From NCBI GenBank assembly GCA_024243835.1, contig JALPMN010000645.1:57837-121836 (forward strand): a stretch of DNA of 64,000 nucleotides, given 5' to 3'. Position numbers and translations under genes: made by a program. Below are positions 44,921 through 54,116 of the stretch, in pieces. Within the stretch, counting starts at the first letter, position 1, and each line of letters begins with the position of its first letter. The notes below the pieces were generated by a model. The model was not told the origin of the DNA and did not search any database. It saw only the letters and a program-made list of their open reading frames with translations. The stretch comes from Enteropsectra breve (taxonomy: Eukaryota; Microsporidia).

Positions 44921-47914
44921 TTACCAGCTGAGTCTGTTCAGGCCGTCGATTTTTGCCTGGAGAGGAGCAAGTTCCTTTCTAAGCTTTGTTCTTTTGTACC
45001 AAATCGGGCATATTCGGTTTACACAGAGAACTTCGTTTATCACACTTCCCTGGCAGCGCTGGCACTGGGTCCAGCACTCATGAAACTTCTTCGTCTTCGT
45101 GTTGTACACTTCCTGCAGACTCTCGTAAAACTCAAAGAAATTGGGTTTGCACTCGGAACAAATAATAGTGCCGCTCTTTCTACAGCCAATGCACTCGTCA
45201 ACAACCTTCACAAATGCGTTCATAGGCCCCTTCATGCTGACTGATTTAGTCATGACAGTCGTGTGCTCACCACTGAAAAGCGAGCTCACATTATCCATGA
45301 TCGGCTCAAAAAGCCTTTGTATGGGTTTTGTCAGCTGGTTCTCAATGTAGTACTCTTTGTCAATGGGCAGGTTGTTTTCCAGCACATAGACGGGATCCTC
45401 GCTTTTTTCGTTTGCCTGCATCTTTTTGTCGCCCTGCACAATGACATACGGAATACGATCGCCAATACCCACGTGCACGCCGCGCTTTCTGAGACGCTCT
45501 GCCAACGCAGTATGCGGCAGTTTTGTCGCATAGTTCTCCTTAGTGTAGGTTTTGGAAATTACAAGCTGGCTCAAATCAACTCTGTCGGTGTAAATGTCTC
45601 TTACAGTCTGCTTCACATACACCATAGCCCCCTCCACATCTCGCTCCAGAAGTATCTTGTTGAGGCAGACCGTAATAACATCCTTGACAAGCTCGCAGTT
45701 GTCTCTTCTTACTGTTTCAATGCCCTTGGTATCAATTCGGTCATATTTTTCAGGCTTTGTGTAAATCAGACCGGCATATCGCTTTTTGTTCATCAGAAGA
45801 TACGGACAATACACTTTTTCGAAGGCGAGGGATACTGGTTTTTCGAAATGCGATGTTACGAAGACCGATATCTTTTTGGCTTCGTCCATCACAAACTTGA
45901 TTTTGCGCTGATGCTCATCGTACTCAGCCGTAATGCCAGACGCTTCGAGCTGTTCTGCAACCTTTCCGTAGTCCAGGTTTTTAAAATGTATCATAACACT
46001 GTCGGTGTCTCCATAGATTATTTGGGCATCGAAGATGTAGCCTCTCTGCCGTGAAAATGAATCTTCAATCAGTCGCTTGGTCTTGGCGATCATTTCACGC
46101 CCAAAGGCTGTTGTGCTCTGCGAAATCTCGATGCACGGGAGCTGCCCGGTGAACGAGCCTGTAAATCCATAGATGGAATTCGCACAGATTTTAAGGGCAT
46201 TTTGTCGTCCGTCATACGAGCGGGCGAGAAAGGGATCGGTTTCTTTCTTCAGGAGCTCTTTAGCCTCTTTACGCGACTGCAGCAGATTCTTCAATATCCT
46301 TGGCAGAAGGCCTTCTTTGGTCTCCACATTGCAAAAATAATTCCCCGTCGGTGATTCTGTGCCTCCCAACTCTGTGTGCTGCTTCTTAGTCATCAGTGTT
46401 GTGTAGCACAGGTTCTTGCTGATAATGATCGATGGGTACAGAGAACTGAAATCCAGAACCGCGATGGGATCCCTGTAGTAGTCTTTGATCGGATCCATGA
46501 CGAACGCCCCCTCAAAACCCTCTTCGTTCCCCGCTACATTTAAATCAGGTATTGCATATCCGCTAATTTTAGCCTCGTGATAAATCTGCGAAAGCACTTT
46601 GATGGCTGCTCCGCGGGTCAAAAAGTACTCCAGAGGCACTTTTGTTGCCCTGCTCAGCTCTACATAGTTGACAATAATGTTGAGTTTGTCCAGCAGCCGC
46701 AACGGAAGATACGTATCCTGCAGACAGTAAATAGCGATTCTTTTGCGGGTCTCAGGACTCTTGGCCTGCAGACCAGAAATTGCGGTGTAGGGGACATCTT
46801 CTTTCTGTTCATTCAGAAAGTGGTACGAAACAGAGTTCAGCGAATAGCTGCGCAGTTTGTGCTCTCGCCGCACAATATGCAGCAGATCAAGAACAGTACG
46901 TCCCTCGAGATTGATGTCTCTGGCCTCGAAGGCCCCAAAGTTATTCGAACTTTGTTGCCGTGAAATTATTTTTGAGGGATTCTTCGTCCTGCCAAGCATA
47001 TTAAAATTCTTCAGATTGAAAACCTCAGCGCGCTCTAAAATGTACGGGAAATCAAAATTCTTTATGTTATAGCCGATCACAATATCTGGATCCACAGCAA
47101 GAAGATAGTCCCTCCAGGCACACAACAACTCGGCTTCTGTGCTGAACCAGTGCACCTCTTTTCCCGGGATCGGACTAACCTCCTGGAGACAGAAGATGCT
47201 CTGCTTTATCTCGTCGCTTCCAAAGCACTGCACACTGTTTCCGATCTGTATGATTGGATCACGCTGTGCGTTTGGAAAGCTTGTCGTTTCTCCACAGGTT
47301 TCAATATCAAAACTCAGTATTTTCAGTGGCGGCAGCTTCAAATACTCGCCTTCGCACTTAAGCGCCTCAATTTCAGTGAAGCTGCATGAAACGGTGTGAG
47401 GCTCGTTGTAGAGAGTGGTCCCGCTTTTCTGCACCTCATTAAATTTTTTGATCTTCACGTAGCTCATTCCAGTGATATTCAGATCATTCATAAAGCGGAG
47501 CACAAAAGGAAAGTTGCTTTCATATGTTTTTACTCTGAAGTTCTGTGCCTTGAGAAATGCTGAGTTTTCAAGATGCAACTTCGCCGCCTTAAAACAGTAC
47601 GGGGTATTGAAGTAGAGCTTCATAAAGGCACTCGTGCTGTTCCCGTATCCATAAAGGCTCTGCTTGCGAGCATCTTCAACATGCAGGCACTTTCCCTTGG
47701 TAAAAGACGTGCTAAAAACTTCTTCAATGTCCGAACAGCTGACTGCATCGCTGCCCTCAATGTAAAAATACGGCAGAAAATCATGTACCTTCACCTGGAC
47801 AGGTGTCCCGTCAACCATGCTCCCATGCATGGTAATAAGCGGCGTCTGAAGCCCATTGGCCGTTGTTTCAAGCTCAAAATCAATAAAGGTCTGCAGCAGA
47901 ATAAGTTCAGCCAT
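44921..47914 (-). CDS. POL3: DNA polymerase delta catalytic subunit
   Basis: Lagging-strand replicative polymerase of family B. The 997-residue product has an active-looking 3'-5' exonuclease (ExoI SFDIETCGE at 202-209; ExoII GYNIKNFDFPYIL at about 281-293; ExoIII YCLQDTYLPLRLL at about 396-408). The polymerase motifs are complete (DFSSLYPSIIISKNL, LKICANSIYGFTG and YGDTDSVMIHF with both Asp). KKRYAGLIYTKPEKYDRIDT then KGIETVRRDNC follows. The C-terminus has CysA (CIGC...CSEC) and CysB (CQRC...C...C), the last being the iron-sulfur site that binds Pol31. The start is ATG 47914 with GCCC directly upstream; the longer frame is not used. The length is near that of yeast Pol3 (1097 aa). Confidence 0.96.
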   Translation of the reverse strand: MAELILLQTFIDFELETTANGLQTPLITMHGSMVDGTPVQVKVHDFLPYFYIEGSDAVSCSDIEEVFSTSFTKGKCLHVEDARKQSLYGYGNSTSAFMKLYFNTPYCFKAAKLHLENSAFLKAQNFRVKTYESNFPFVLRFMNDLNITGMSYVKIKKFNEVQKSGTTLYNEPHTVSCSFTEIEALKCEGEYLKLPPLKILSFDIETCGETTSFPNAQRDPIIQIGNSVQCFGSDEIKQSIFCLQEVSPIPGKEVHWFSTEAELLCAWRDYLLAVDPDIVIGYNIKNFDFPYILERAEVFNLKNFNMLGRTKNPSKIISRQQSSNNFGAFEARDINLEGRTVLDLLHIVRREHKLRSYSLNSVSYHFLNEQKEDVPYTAISGLQAKSPETRKRIAIYCLQDTYLPLRLLDKLNIIVNYVELSRATKVPLEYFLTRGAAIKVLSQIYHEAKISGYAIPDLNVAGNEEGFEGAFVMDPIKDYYRDPIAVLDFSSLYPSIIISKNLCYTTLMTKKQHTELGGTESPTGNYFCNVETKEGLLPRILKNLLQSRKEAKELLKKETDPFLARSYDGRQNALKICANSIYGFTGSFTGQLPCIEISQSTTAFGREMIAKTKRLIEDSFSRQRGYIFDAQIIYGDTDSVMIHFKNLDYGKVAEQLEASGITAEYDEHQRKIKFVMDEAKKISVFVTSHFEKPVSLAFEKVYCPYLLMNKKRYAGLIYTKPEKYDRIDTKGIETVRRDNCELVKDVITVCLNKILLERDVEGAMVYVKQTVRDIYTDRVDLSQLVISKTYTKENYATKLPHTALAERLRKRGVHVGIGDRIPYVIVQGDKKMQANEKSEDPVYVLENNLPIDKEYYIENQLTKPIQRLFEPIMDNVSSLFSGEHTTVMTKSVSMKGPMNAFVKVVDECIGCRKSGTIICSECKPNFFEFYESLQEVYNTKTKKFHECWTQCQRCQGSVINEVLCVNRICPIWYKRTKLRKELAPLQAKIDGLNRLSW

Positions 47915-48237
47915 GGGCAAATTTTGCCGAGAAAAAAAATATGAGAGAAAATAAATGCAAAGGTGTTTTAAAAGTGTTGATATTAAAGCATGGTATTTAC
48001 TATGTCGCATGAAACAATTCTTCACAAATGACGTAGGTTTAAGTACAGTAGCTACTATGTTTGAGCCAATGCTAAGTAATGGATGATTTGAATAGTAGAT
48101 ATTTTAGCAGCTCTTTATGTAATAAAATTACCCTCTTTACACGCTTCATACGCTCTACATTCATAATTATAGTATAAAAGTTATGTTAAGTTTATTAATA
48201 AAATGGCCATGGATGTATTGGGCAGCAGCACCCCTCC
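47915..48237. other. Intergenic, nothing recognised
   Basis: POL3 promoter region; it lacks a TTTCCCGCC box although POL3 is an S-phase gene. Confidence 0.6.
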
Positions 48238-48510
48238 CTAAGGATTTCGTTTCGTTTCAGACTTTTCACTGTGGTCTTCATACAGATCTTCAAAGGGGTA
48301 TTTGTATCTAAATATGATTTTTCGGAGAATGTTTTCAGAGATTTGCTTCTTTTTACATGTCTTCGCCTCTTGCTCTGCTTCCTTGCATATCGCATAGAGC
48401 AGCTCATTTGTCATCTTTGCAACAAGCTCCACATCTTCTGCCTCCAGATTTATTCCCAGTGCGCCCGAGAGCACCTCAACATTTTCAAAAATTTCTTTGC
48501 TCTGCACCAT
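48238..48510 (-). CDS. Small histone-fold protein
   Basis: 90 residues. Helices and loops fit a histone fold: VEVLSGALGINLEAEDVELV, TNELLYAICKEAEQEAKT, then CKKKQISENILRKIIF, where KKKQIS occupies the loop before alpha3, like the KRQKL(S/T) of TAF-type histone folds. The resemblance by eye is to the N-terminal TAF6-like or CENP-S/MHF-type fold, not to core histones. With only 90 residues it would have to pair with another histone-fold subunit. A transcription (TFIID) or DNA-repair/kinetochore role is open. The ATG is 12 bases from the ESF1 ATG on the other strand and has CCC eight bases upstream. Confidence 0.75.
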   Translation of the reverse strand: MVQSKEIFENVEVLSGALGINLEAEDVELVAKMTNELLYAICKEAEQEAKTCKKKQISENILRKIIFRYKYPFEDLYEDHSEKSETKRNP

Positions 48511-48522
48511 AAAATTTTGGGC
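48511..48522. promoter_or_regulatory. 12-bp head-to-head intergenic region
   Basis: AAAATTTTGGGC lies between the start codons of the histone-fold gene (minus) and ESF1 (plus). It has GGG next to the plus start and CCC eight bases from the minus start, so one G/C run may serve both. Confidence 0.7.
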
Positions 48523-49173
48523 ATGACGGAAAGCGAAATAACGAAGCGACTTGCAATGACCGACATAAACACAGATATTGTAACGCTTCCATGGATCTTC
48601 AAGATTGTTGAGGGCGTAAGCGATAAGTGTGCGATCAAAGAAATAAAGTCATATGTTTCCAAAACTGGTGCAGTGTACTGCATTCTTGAGTTTGCAGATG
48701 CAGAATCAGCCAAGAGCATCTATAACCTCTGCGATGGCATTGAGATCGAGCAAACTGGAGAGTACTTCAACTTGAGTTTTGTTCCCGAAGGCATGGAATT
48801 TGCAAACGAGATCGAAAAATGCTCAACCGCTGCGCATTTTGACTACAATGCGCATGTGGGAAGAATAAAGTGTTATGGCGATATGCTTGAGATCAGCGAT
48901 GAGGACCTGGATGCTGCGATCGAAAAAAAGCTTTCTGATGCGAAGGAGACAAAAAAGGCACCGGAGGCCCCGTCAGAAATTGCCAAAGAATTAAGTGCCA
49001 AAAGCAGTGACCGGGAATTCCAAGGATTTGAATTTAACCCGCGTGACCCCAGGTTCGCAAAAATTTTTTCTGATCCTGCGTATTTTATTGATGCGTCTCA
49101 TAAAAAGTTTAAAGAATGCAAAGAGCTGGCCGATATCATAGAAATATACAGAAAAGAAAATAAAGACGACTAG
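48523..49173 (+). CDS. ESF1: Esf1-type 18S rRNA processing factor, minimal
   Basis: Esf1 is needed for early pre-rRNA cleavage toward 18S rRNA. The 216-residue product has KRLAMTDINTDIVTLPWIFK, then the RNA-binding-like part with VYCILEFADAESAKSIYNLC and FNLSFVPEGMEF, where the Esf1 family has CDGxE...F-x-x-DLRF-P. A charged linker follows (160-190 region), then the NUC153 domain DPRFAKIFSDPAYFIDASHK followed by KFKE. Yeast Esf1 is 628 aa; this is about a third of the size. The start is ATG 48523, which follows GGGC; the open frame extends upstream through the neighbouring gene, but that part is its antisense strand. The stop TAG is followed by ATTAGCATTCAATAAA. Confidence 0.85.
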   Translation: MTESEITKRLAMTDINTDIVTLPWIFKIVEGVSDKCAIKEIKSYVSKTGAVYCILEFADAESAKSIYNLCDGIEIEQTGEYFNLSFVPEGMEFANEIEKCSTAAHFDYNAHVGRIKCYGDMLEISDEDLDAAIEKKLSDAKETKKAPEAPSEIAKELSAKSSDREFQGFEFNPRDPRFAKIFSDPAYFIDASHKKFKECKELADIIEIYRKENKDD

Positions 49174-49760
49174 ATTAGCATTCAATAAAAACTTCTATAA
49201 ATATTTTGCAAATTTATCGGTTGAAAGCCATGAAGCGCTAGGTGAAACTCAAACAATTAAACCATGCCACCTAAAGTTATAACGATGATATAAACATTTA
49301 CGCTGAATAGCCAGAGTGGTGAGTACATTACTTTTTCAACATGTCTTAATTGAATTTTTAAAGAAAATTTAGGTTTTTATATGCATTCATATAATTTTCT
49401 TTCGTTTTAATTAGATACTAAAAGAGATGCCTCATTTGCCGTTAATAGGAGCTGTCCTGAATATGCTGCATGCTCATTTTCTGTTTGTGTAGAAAGTAAG
49501 TTGTGAGGTTTTTTACTAAGGAAGAAGAATGTGATTAGTACGATCCCTTTAATCCTATGCTAGCCCCTTTGTGTACTAAAAATGCATCATTATAGACGTT
49601 CATACACAGTATAAAGCTATTCATACCATGAAACTCAAGCATATTATTTTAGCACATTTCAGTGATCACATCACAGTCCTCTTCCTAATTTATCTTTATG
49701 TATAAAATTTTACTAATTAAATTCATGATAAAATTTTCTCAATACAAAATATCCCTCAGT
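49174..49760. other. Intergenic, nothing recognised
   Basis: AT-rich, between two plus-strand genes. It contains CCC five bases before the next start. Confidence 0.6.
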
Positions 49761-50408
49761 ATGGAAAAAATAGACCTTATTAAGCTTTTCTTTCCCGTGA
49801 AGCTTGTGCTGATCACCATGTCTTCTTTGTCATTTATCACAACAATGAGCACGGCAACATACAGCAATGACCTAGGGGTTATGCTTAAGGAGTATTTCTT
49901 TTTTACCAATATTGCTCTCTGCTATACTATTCTGGTTGTTGCGCTCGGTCTTGTTGGCATGATGTGGAAACAAACACAGCGCATCTACCGATTTACACTG
50001 TCCACTGCGATTGTGCTTGAAATCATGGTCACCATTACATTTTGGATTTTGTATCTTATCGATCCAAAGCATGTCATAGAAGACCATGACAGCAACAGCA
50101 GATTAATAGGCGAGTTTCCGAAACATGTATTTCCCCTGGTGATCTTGCTTATCGAGCAGCGAGGTATTTCGCTGGCAAAGAGCGGATATCACAGGCTCTT
50201 CATCGTAGTGTTTGTCACAATATACTATCTGCTGAGTGAGCTCTATCTGCACATATCATCCGGCTTTTTATATCCCTTTTTCAAGGTATTCAGCCCTTTA
50301 CATAGAGTCTTATTCTTCTGTTTTATGTGCATTTCTGCACTCGGCGCGTACGAGACATGGATGCACATGAAGCTGTTCTTCAGCAGAAACACACAAAGAA
50401 ATAAATAA
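49761..50408 (+). CDS. FAR-17a/AIG1-like multi-pass membrane protein
   Basis: 215 residues with five to six hydrophobic spans. The family (androgen-induced gene 1, ADTRP) comprises membrane hydrolases of fatty-acid esters of hydroxy fatty acids that use a Thr and a His. A span with Thr near the N-terminus (ITMSSLSFITTMSTATYS) and a conserved-looking FPKHVFPLVILLIEQRG, comparable to the family's H-x-x-x-P-x-x-x-IE, support the call. The start is ATG 49761, five bases after CCC; the frame extends to ATG 49698. The gene is convergent with another small membrane protein. The assignment is moderate; other families of small multi-pass proteins are possible. Confidence 0.65.
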   Translation: MEKIDLIKLFFPVKLVLITMSSLSFITTMSTATYSNDLGVMLKEYFFFTNIALCYTILVVALGLVGMMWKQTQRIYRFTLSTAIVLEIMVTITFWILYLIDPKHVIEDHDSNSRLIGEFPKHVFPLVILLIEQRGISLAKSGYHRLFIVVFVTIYYLLSELYLHISSGFLYPFFKVFSPLHRVLFFCFMCISALGAYETWMHMKLFFSRNTQRNK

Positions 50409-50672
50409 ATTCAGTAAGCTTGTTTTTGTGATTTGTTCTATTATTTTATTGTAAATGGCTAGTGATTCTAGAAAACACAGATAAGAACTGAATATTTGAT
50501 CTTTTTACATGATAGGAAAGCATCATCAAGATCGACTATAAAAATATAAAGAATGTTCAAACAAGATACATTTTATTAGAAAGTTGCGCCGTATAGCAAA
50601 TGCAGTTGCTTGTTCATAGCATGTAAAACTTAATTACTCTTTCTTTTTAAGGGAGGGTTAGAGCAAGCTTGC

Positions 50673-51191
50673 TTAAATTGTCTGGACTGCCAAAGCATGT
50701 AGAATGCGTAAAAGATTGACAGCCGCATGAACAAGGAAGGCAGCAGTCCACTCTGCCAGGAATGTGTCTTTCCTTTCGGGATCATCGGTGAACAGCCAAG
50801 AGAATATAATAACACAGCCTAGGACGCACAGGTAGAGTTTTGGTGAAGTCATGGTAGTGCCAGCTACTGTATAACGGGCCACACCAACGAGATACGCAAA
50901 GAGCAAAAGCAAGAATTTCAAAAGCATTGATGCTGCTTTTTCACTGCCTTTGTTCATGAAAATAACATATACGATCCAGAGATTGGTTAGCGTGTTGGAA
51001 ACAAACCAGGTGAAGCTGAAATCCCTCAGATTTTGCAGTGTGTGCTGTTTTGCGCTCATGGTGGACCTTGAGCCAGAAAAGCAGCGAAATTTAAGCATGC
51101 AGTTAATATTTTTGGATGTTTGCAGCCATTTTGCGTAGTTTTTTCGTACGCTTTCTTCTTTTAGGTTTACTTCAGAACTCTGTAGTTTCAT
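50673..51191 (-). CDS. Four-span hypothetical membrane protein
   Basis: 172 residues, not recognised. The first 60 residues are basic and soluble. Four hydrophobic spans follow: FSFTWFVSNTLTNLWIVYVI, LLKFLLLLFAYLVGVARY, LYLCVLGCVIIFSWLF and FLAEWTAAFLVHAAVNLLRI. A charged loop (TDDPERKDTF) lies between the last two. There is no signal peptide. The start is ATG 51191; an in-frame ATG at 51059 (with CCACC before it) would give a shorter version that begins just before the first span. No CCC run precedes ATG 51191. It converges with the AIG1-like gene, 264 bases apart. Confidence 0.65.
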   Translation of the reverse strand: MKLQSSEVNLKEESVRKNYAKWLQTSKNINCMLKFRCFSGSRSTMSAKQHTLQNLRDFSFTWFVSNTLTNLWIVYVIFMNKGSEKAASMLLKFLLLLFAYLVGVARYTVAGTTMTSPKLYLCVLGCVIIFSWLFTDDPERKDTFLAEWTAAFLVHAAVNLLRILHALAVQTI

Positions 51192-51640
51192 CGATGGCAA
51201 AATATTTTTGCAAAAAATGCTTGCAATGCTTATCGATACTCATGATATCGACTTTACGGTGATTTTTTATTAAAATTATGTCATCATTTTACTTCAATAA
51301 GCCACGATTTCACAGACTAACTAAAATACTGGCCTATCCAGCGTTATTATAAAAAAAGCATTAGCCTCACATTATACATACAATTGCCGAGACATTAAAT
51401 GTTATTAACCGAAGAATTTTAATTAAACGCATCACGTTTTTTATATTAAATCAGCTATAGTTATATTATTATTCGCTCACATTGATCCAAATTAGCCAAA
51501 TATGCCATGTATTATATTTAAAACTCTCCTCTCATTACAATCGAGTATAGTTGGCATGAATATAGCAATACTCTTTGATTACACACTGAAATTGATGAAT
51601 TTTTAATTTAATCTATATATTTTACAAATTTTTTACGGCT
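51192..51640. other. Intergenic, nothing recognised
   Basis: AT-rich divergent region between a membrane gene and the secreted 622-residue protein. It marks the border from housekeeping to lineage-specific genes. Confidence 0.6.
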
Positions 51641-53509
51641 ATGCGAAGTTTGCCTTGTGTGTTAAGCATGTTAACTTCCATATGGGCAGTCAGTGATGCT
51701 CAAACAAGACCATGCTATTTTTTAAAAGATCTGAAGCATGCTTACTTCAACCCTGAGAATTGCAATCAAATGAGAGGTCAAGTGTACTCGTCTTGCACTA
51801 TTGGAGACACCCAGGAGTTTAATATTTTATCCTGTACTAATAAAAAATGCAATGGCAGCTTTCATGAAGGATGTATTCTTAGGGAAAAGTTACTGCATTT
51901 AAATATGCAGGGCCTCCATTGGAGAAAACCTGTGCCGAGTGCTGAGGAATTCAAACGTAGATTGGTTTTGGAATGCCCACTCTGCTCTGTTGCTTTTGAA
52001 AGACAGCTAGGCAATATTCTTCTACACAATTTTGCAGTAAATGGCGTTGAAGGAAGCGAGGCATTGCTTGAATTTTATAGTTTATTTGTGTTCCCCACAC
52101 TCTTTGGAATATTGTACGATGAAAACATTACTTCTAGTAGGTACGAGGAAATTTATTTTAAACTGTGTACAAGGAAATACATGGAACTATCGGGGCTAAG
52201 GTATGTTATCGCAGATGCTCTTCTTCTAAAAAAAATTCCGCTGGCTAATCGGGAAAACGAAATATATGAAACTTTGCAGAAAATTCTTGAGCATGACTGT
52301 TTGAAAAGTTCTCCTAGTCATTACGTCCATAGTCACTACTTTTACTATTCTTTGTTTATGCTCTACTTCACGACTGAAACGGCTGTGGAAGAAGACTTGA
52401 TCTTTATTGATAATGTTTTGAAAATAATTGAGAATAGACCTCGTAGATTACAAGCAACAGCTTATCGTTCTCTTTTTACCGCATTCTTCGAATCAAAACT
52501 CAATTCAAAGAATATTTATGCAATCGTTGAGCATTTTGCATTTTCGCCGTTGGCAAAATTTTTGCAATATGCAGGTCAGCATAAATTAAATGAAGTAAAA
52601 GATATCAATACGGAGATAATTGCGGAAATTCTTCTCAAGAATATTAAGACCAAAAGATGGTTCGTACAAGGGTATGAAGAAGCTGCTTTAACCTATACTT
52701 TCATATTTATAGAACGAATTGAAAGTTTTGGAGACAACGGGCACCGTTCTTTTATCGAGGGCTTAGCTAAGCACATAGTTAGCCTTTCGCCACAAAGGAC
52801 CTATAAAGGGGTCGTCGTCACAGGAAGCAAGACACTTAAGCTATTTATGGTTGATATGATACGCACGAAAACTAAAAAGCCAACTCTGGTCAAACAGATT
52901 GCTAATATGATTGTTTCTTCCGATGGATATTCATGGTTTTTCTATGATTTTGCCCTATGTGAGTATATTAAGCGTTTTGGAAATAAGTTGAATCTTCACG
53001 AGCATCCAACGATGTTTATTGAAATAGTAAAAGAAGAAAACAAACAAAACTCAAAAAAAATCACTTATACCTGGCTGAAAAAATATTTTGAAGACGCCCG
53101 TTTCAAATCTGAAAAATTGATGCTGAATATAGTTGATTTACTATGTAATAGTACTAAAGACTTACCTGAAAATTGCACCAAAAACTTTTTTGAAAACCAC
53201 GCTAAAAATTTATTGGAAAATTACAAAAAAGTCAAAAAATATACGCATACGGTCCAAAAAATCCCTGTTGTTAATGAGTATCTCAATTGTATAAGCTCAT
53301 GTTTGAATCCAGAAGACTCAGTTAATAAGATTGAAATGGATCTGATAGGTCTGTTTCTCAGGCATATTCATGATAGATCAGCTTTTAAAAAATGCTTTGA
53401 CAGAGCAGTTCAGGGGCAGAGTGATGAAAATATAAAGTACTTAGTGAAAGGTATCAAAAAGCATAGTAAATTTGCCACTTGCCTTGATGCAAGCTTTGTG
53501 ACTTATTAG
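51641..53509 (+). CDS. Large lineage-specific protein with RING-like Cys/His cluster
   Basis: 622 residues, not recognised. The first 20 residues (MRSLPCVLSMLTSIWAVSDA) resemble a short signal peptide. A Cys/His cluster follows at 52-115: Cys52, Cys65, Cys70, His75, Cys78 and a closing CPLC at 112-115. It looks like a degenerate RING or RING-variant finger with some ligands missing. Two features together, a signal peptide and a RING, are contradictory unless the N-terminus is cytosolic. The remainder is helical. At about 510-540 an eight-residue repeat (ENCTKNFF, ENHAKNLL, ENYKKVKK) is seen. No CCC run precedes the ATG. It could be a secreted or host-directed protein, or an intracellular ligase. 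Confidence 0.8.
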   Translation: MRSLPCVLSMLTSIWAVSDAQTRPCYFLKDLKHAYFNPENCNQMRGQVYSSCTIGDTQEFNILSCTNKKCNGSFHEGCILREKLLHLNMQGLHWRKPVPSAEEFKRRLVLECPLCSVAFERQLGNILLHNFAVNGVEGSEALLEFYSLFVFPTLFGILYDENITSSRYEEIYFKLCTRKYMELSGLRYVIADALLLKKIPLANRENEIYETLQKILEHDCLKSSPSHYVHSHYFYYSLFMLYFTTETAVEEDLIFIDNVLKIIENRPRRLQATAYRSLFTAFFESKLNSKNIYAIVEHFAFSPLAKFLQYAGQHKLNEVKDINTEIIAEILLKNIKTKRWFVQGYEEAALTYTFIFIERIESFGDNGHRSFIEGLAKHIVSLSPQRTYKGVVVTGSKTLKLFMVDMIRTKTKKPTLVKQIANMIVSSDGYSWFFYDFALCEYIKRFGNKLNLHEHPTMFIEIVKEENKQNSKKITYTWLKKYFEDARFKSEKLMLNIVDLLCNSTKDLPENCTKNFFENHAKNLLENYKKVKKYTHTVQKIPVVNEYLNCISSCLNPEDSVNKIEMDLIGLFLRHIHDRSAFKKCFDRAVQGQSDENIKYLVKGIKKHSKFATCLDASFVTY

Positions 53510-54116
53510 CAGAAGAACAGGCATGCCTTGTTTTTAATACTTTTATTAATTAAAGGTATTTATACTGCTAATCAGTTTTGCCCGAGAAAGGATTAATTAA
53601 AATTATAAACAAGTAAGAATCTTTTATAATGTTTGACAGGGTTCACCTATGTGCTTTGACACATATAGATGAGCAGTCTACATGATTTATTATCATATCT
53701 TTAGGATCGTTTACTATACCTAGAGATGTCCCAATTTGAATTTAAATATCCGGCTTAAAGACTTTAAATGCTGAAAAGTGCTATGATGATGTGCAAAAAC
53801 TGACTTTTGCATAGCAAGATAAAATAACGTTGGATTCGATAACCGCCGGGGAGAGAAATAAAATTCTCAAGCGCTATAATTCGGAGACAACTGCGAAGAA
53901 ATACTCAACTGCTTGTTTGAATGCGATACAGTGGGATCCGCGCTTTTTTATCCTTTTGGCAATCTCTTCGACCTTTTGTGCTGACCATGAGAATCTGCGT
54001 TGATATTTTTCTTCGAGACTATCGAAGCTTGCAAAAATTCATTAAGTGAAGGAAAAGAAGAACATTTACAACATGTTTAAAAAATAATCCCGAGTGAGAA
54101 CCCAGTAGAAAATGTG
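53510..54116. other. Intergenic with a possible gene fragment
   Basis: It contains a 54-codon open stretch on the minus strand at 53874-54038 without an ATG. The region 53830-53960 is less AT-rich than its surroundings. No intact gene. Confidence 0.5.
53874..54038 (-). pseudogene. Possible gene fragment, no start codon
   Basis: On the minus strand 54 codons are open between a TGA and a TAG. The predicted residues look protein-like (SFDSLEEKYQRRFSWSAQKV then EEIAKRIKKRG). There is no ATG. It may be a decayed gene or chance; I recognise no family. Confidence 0.3.

Noticed and set aside
45263..46054. 263-codon plus-strand open frame
   Set aside because: It lies antisense to POL3, which is certain; the frame is a by-product of POL3 codon use.
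48271..48522. Upstream extension of ESF1 in the same frame
   Set aside because: This part is antisense to the histone-fold gene and does not match Esf1; the family N-terminus begins at ATG 48523.
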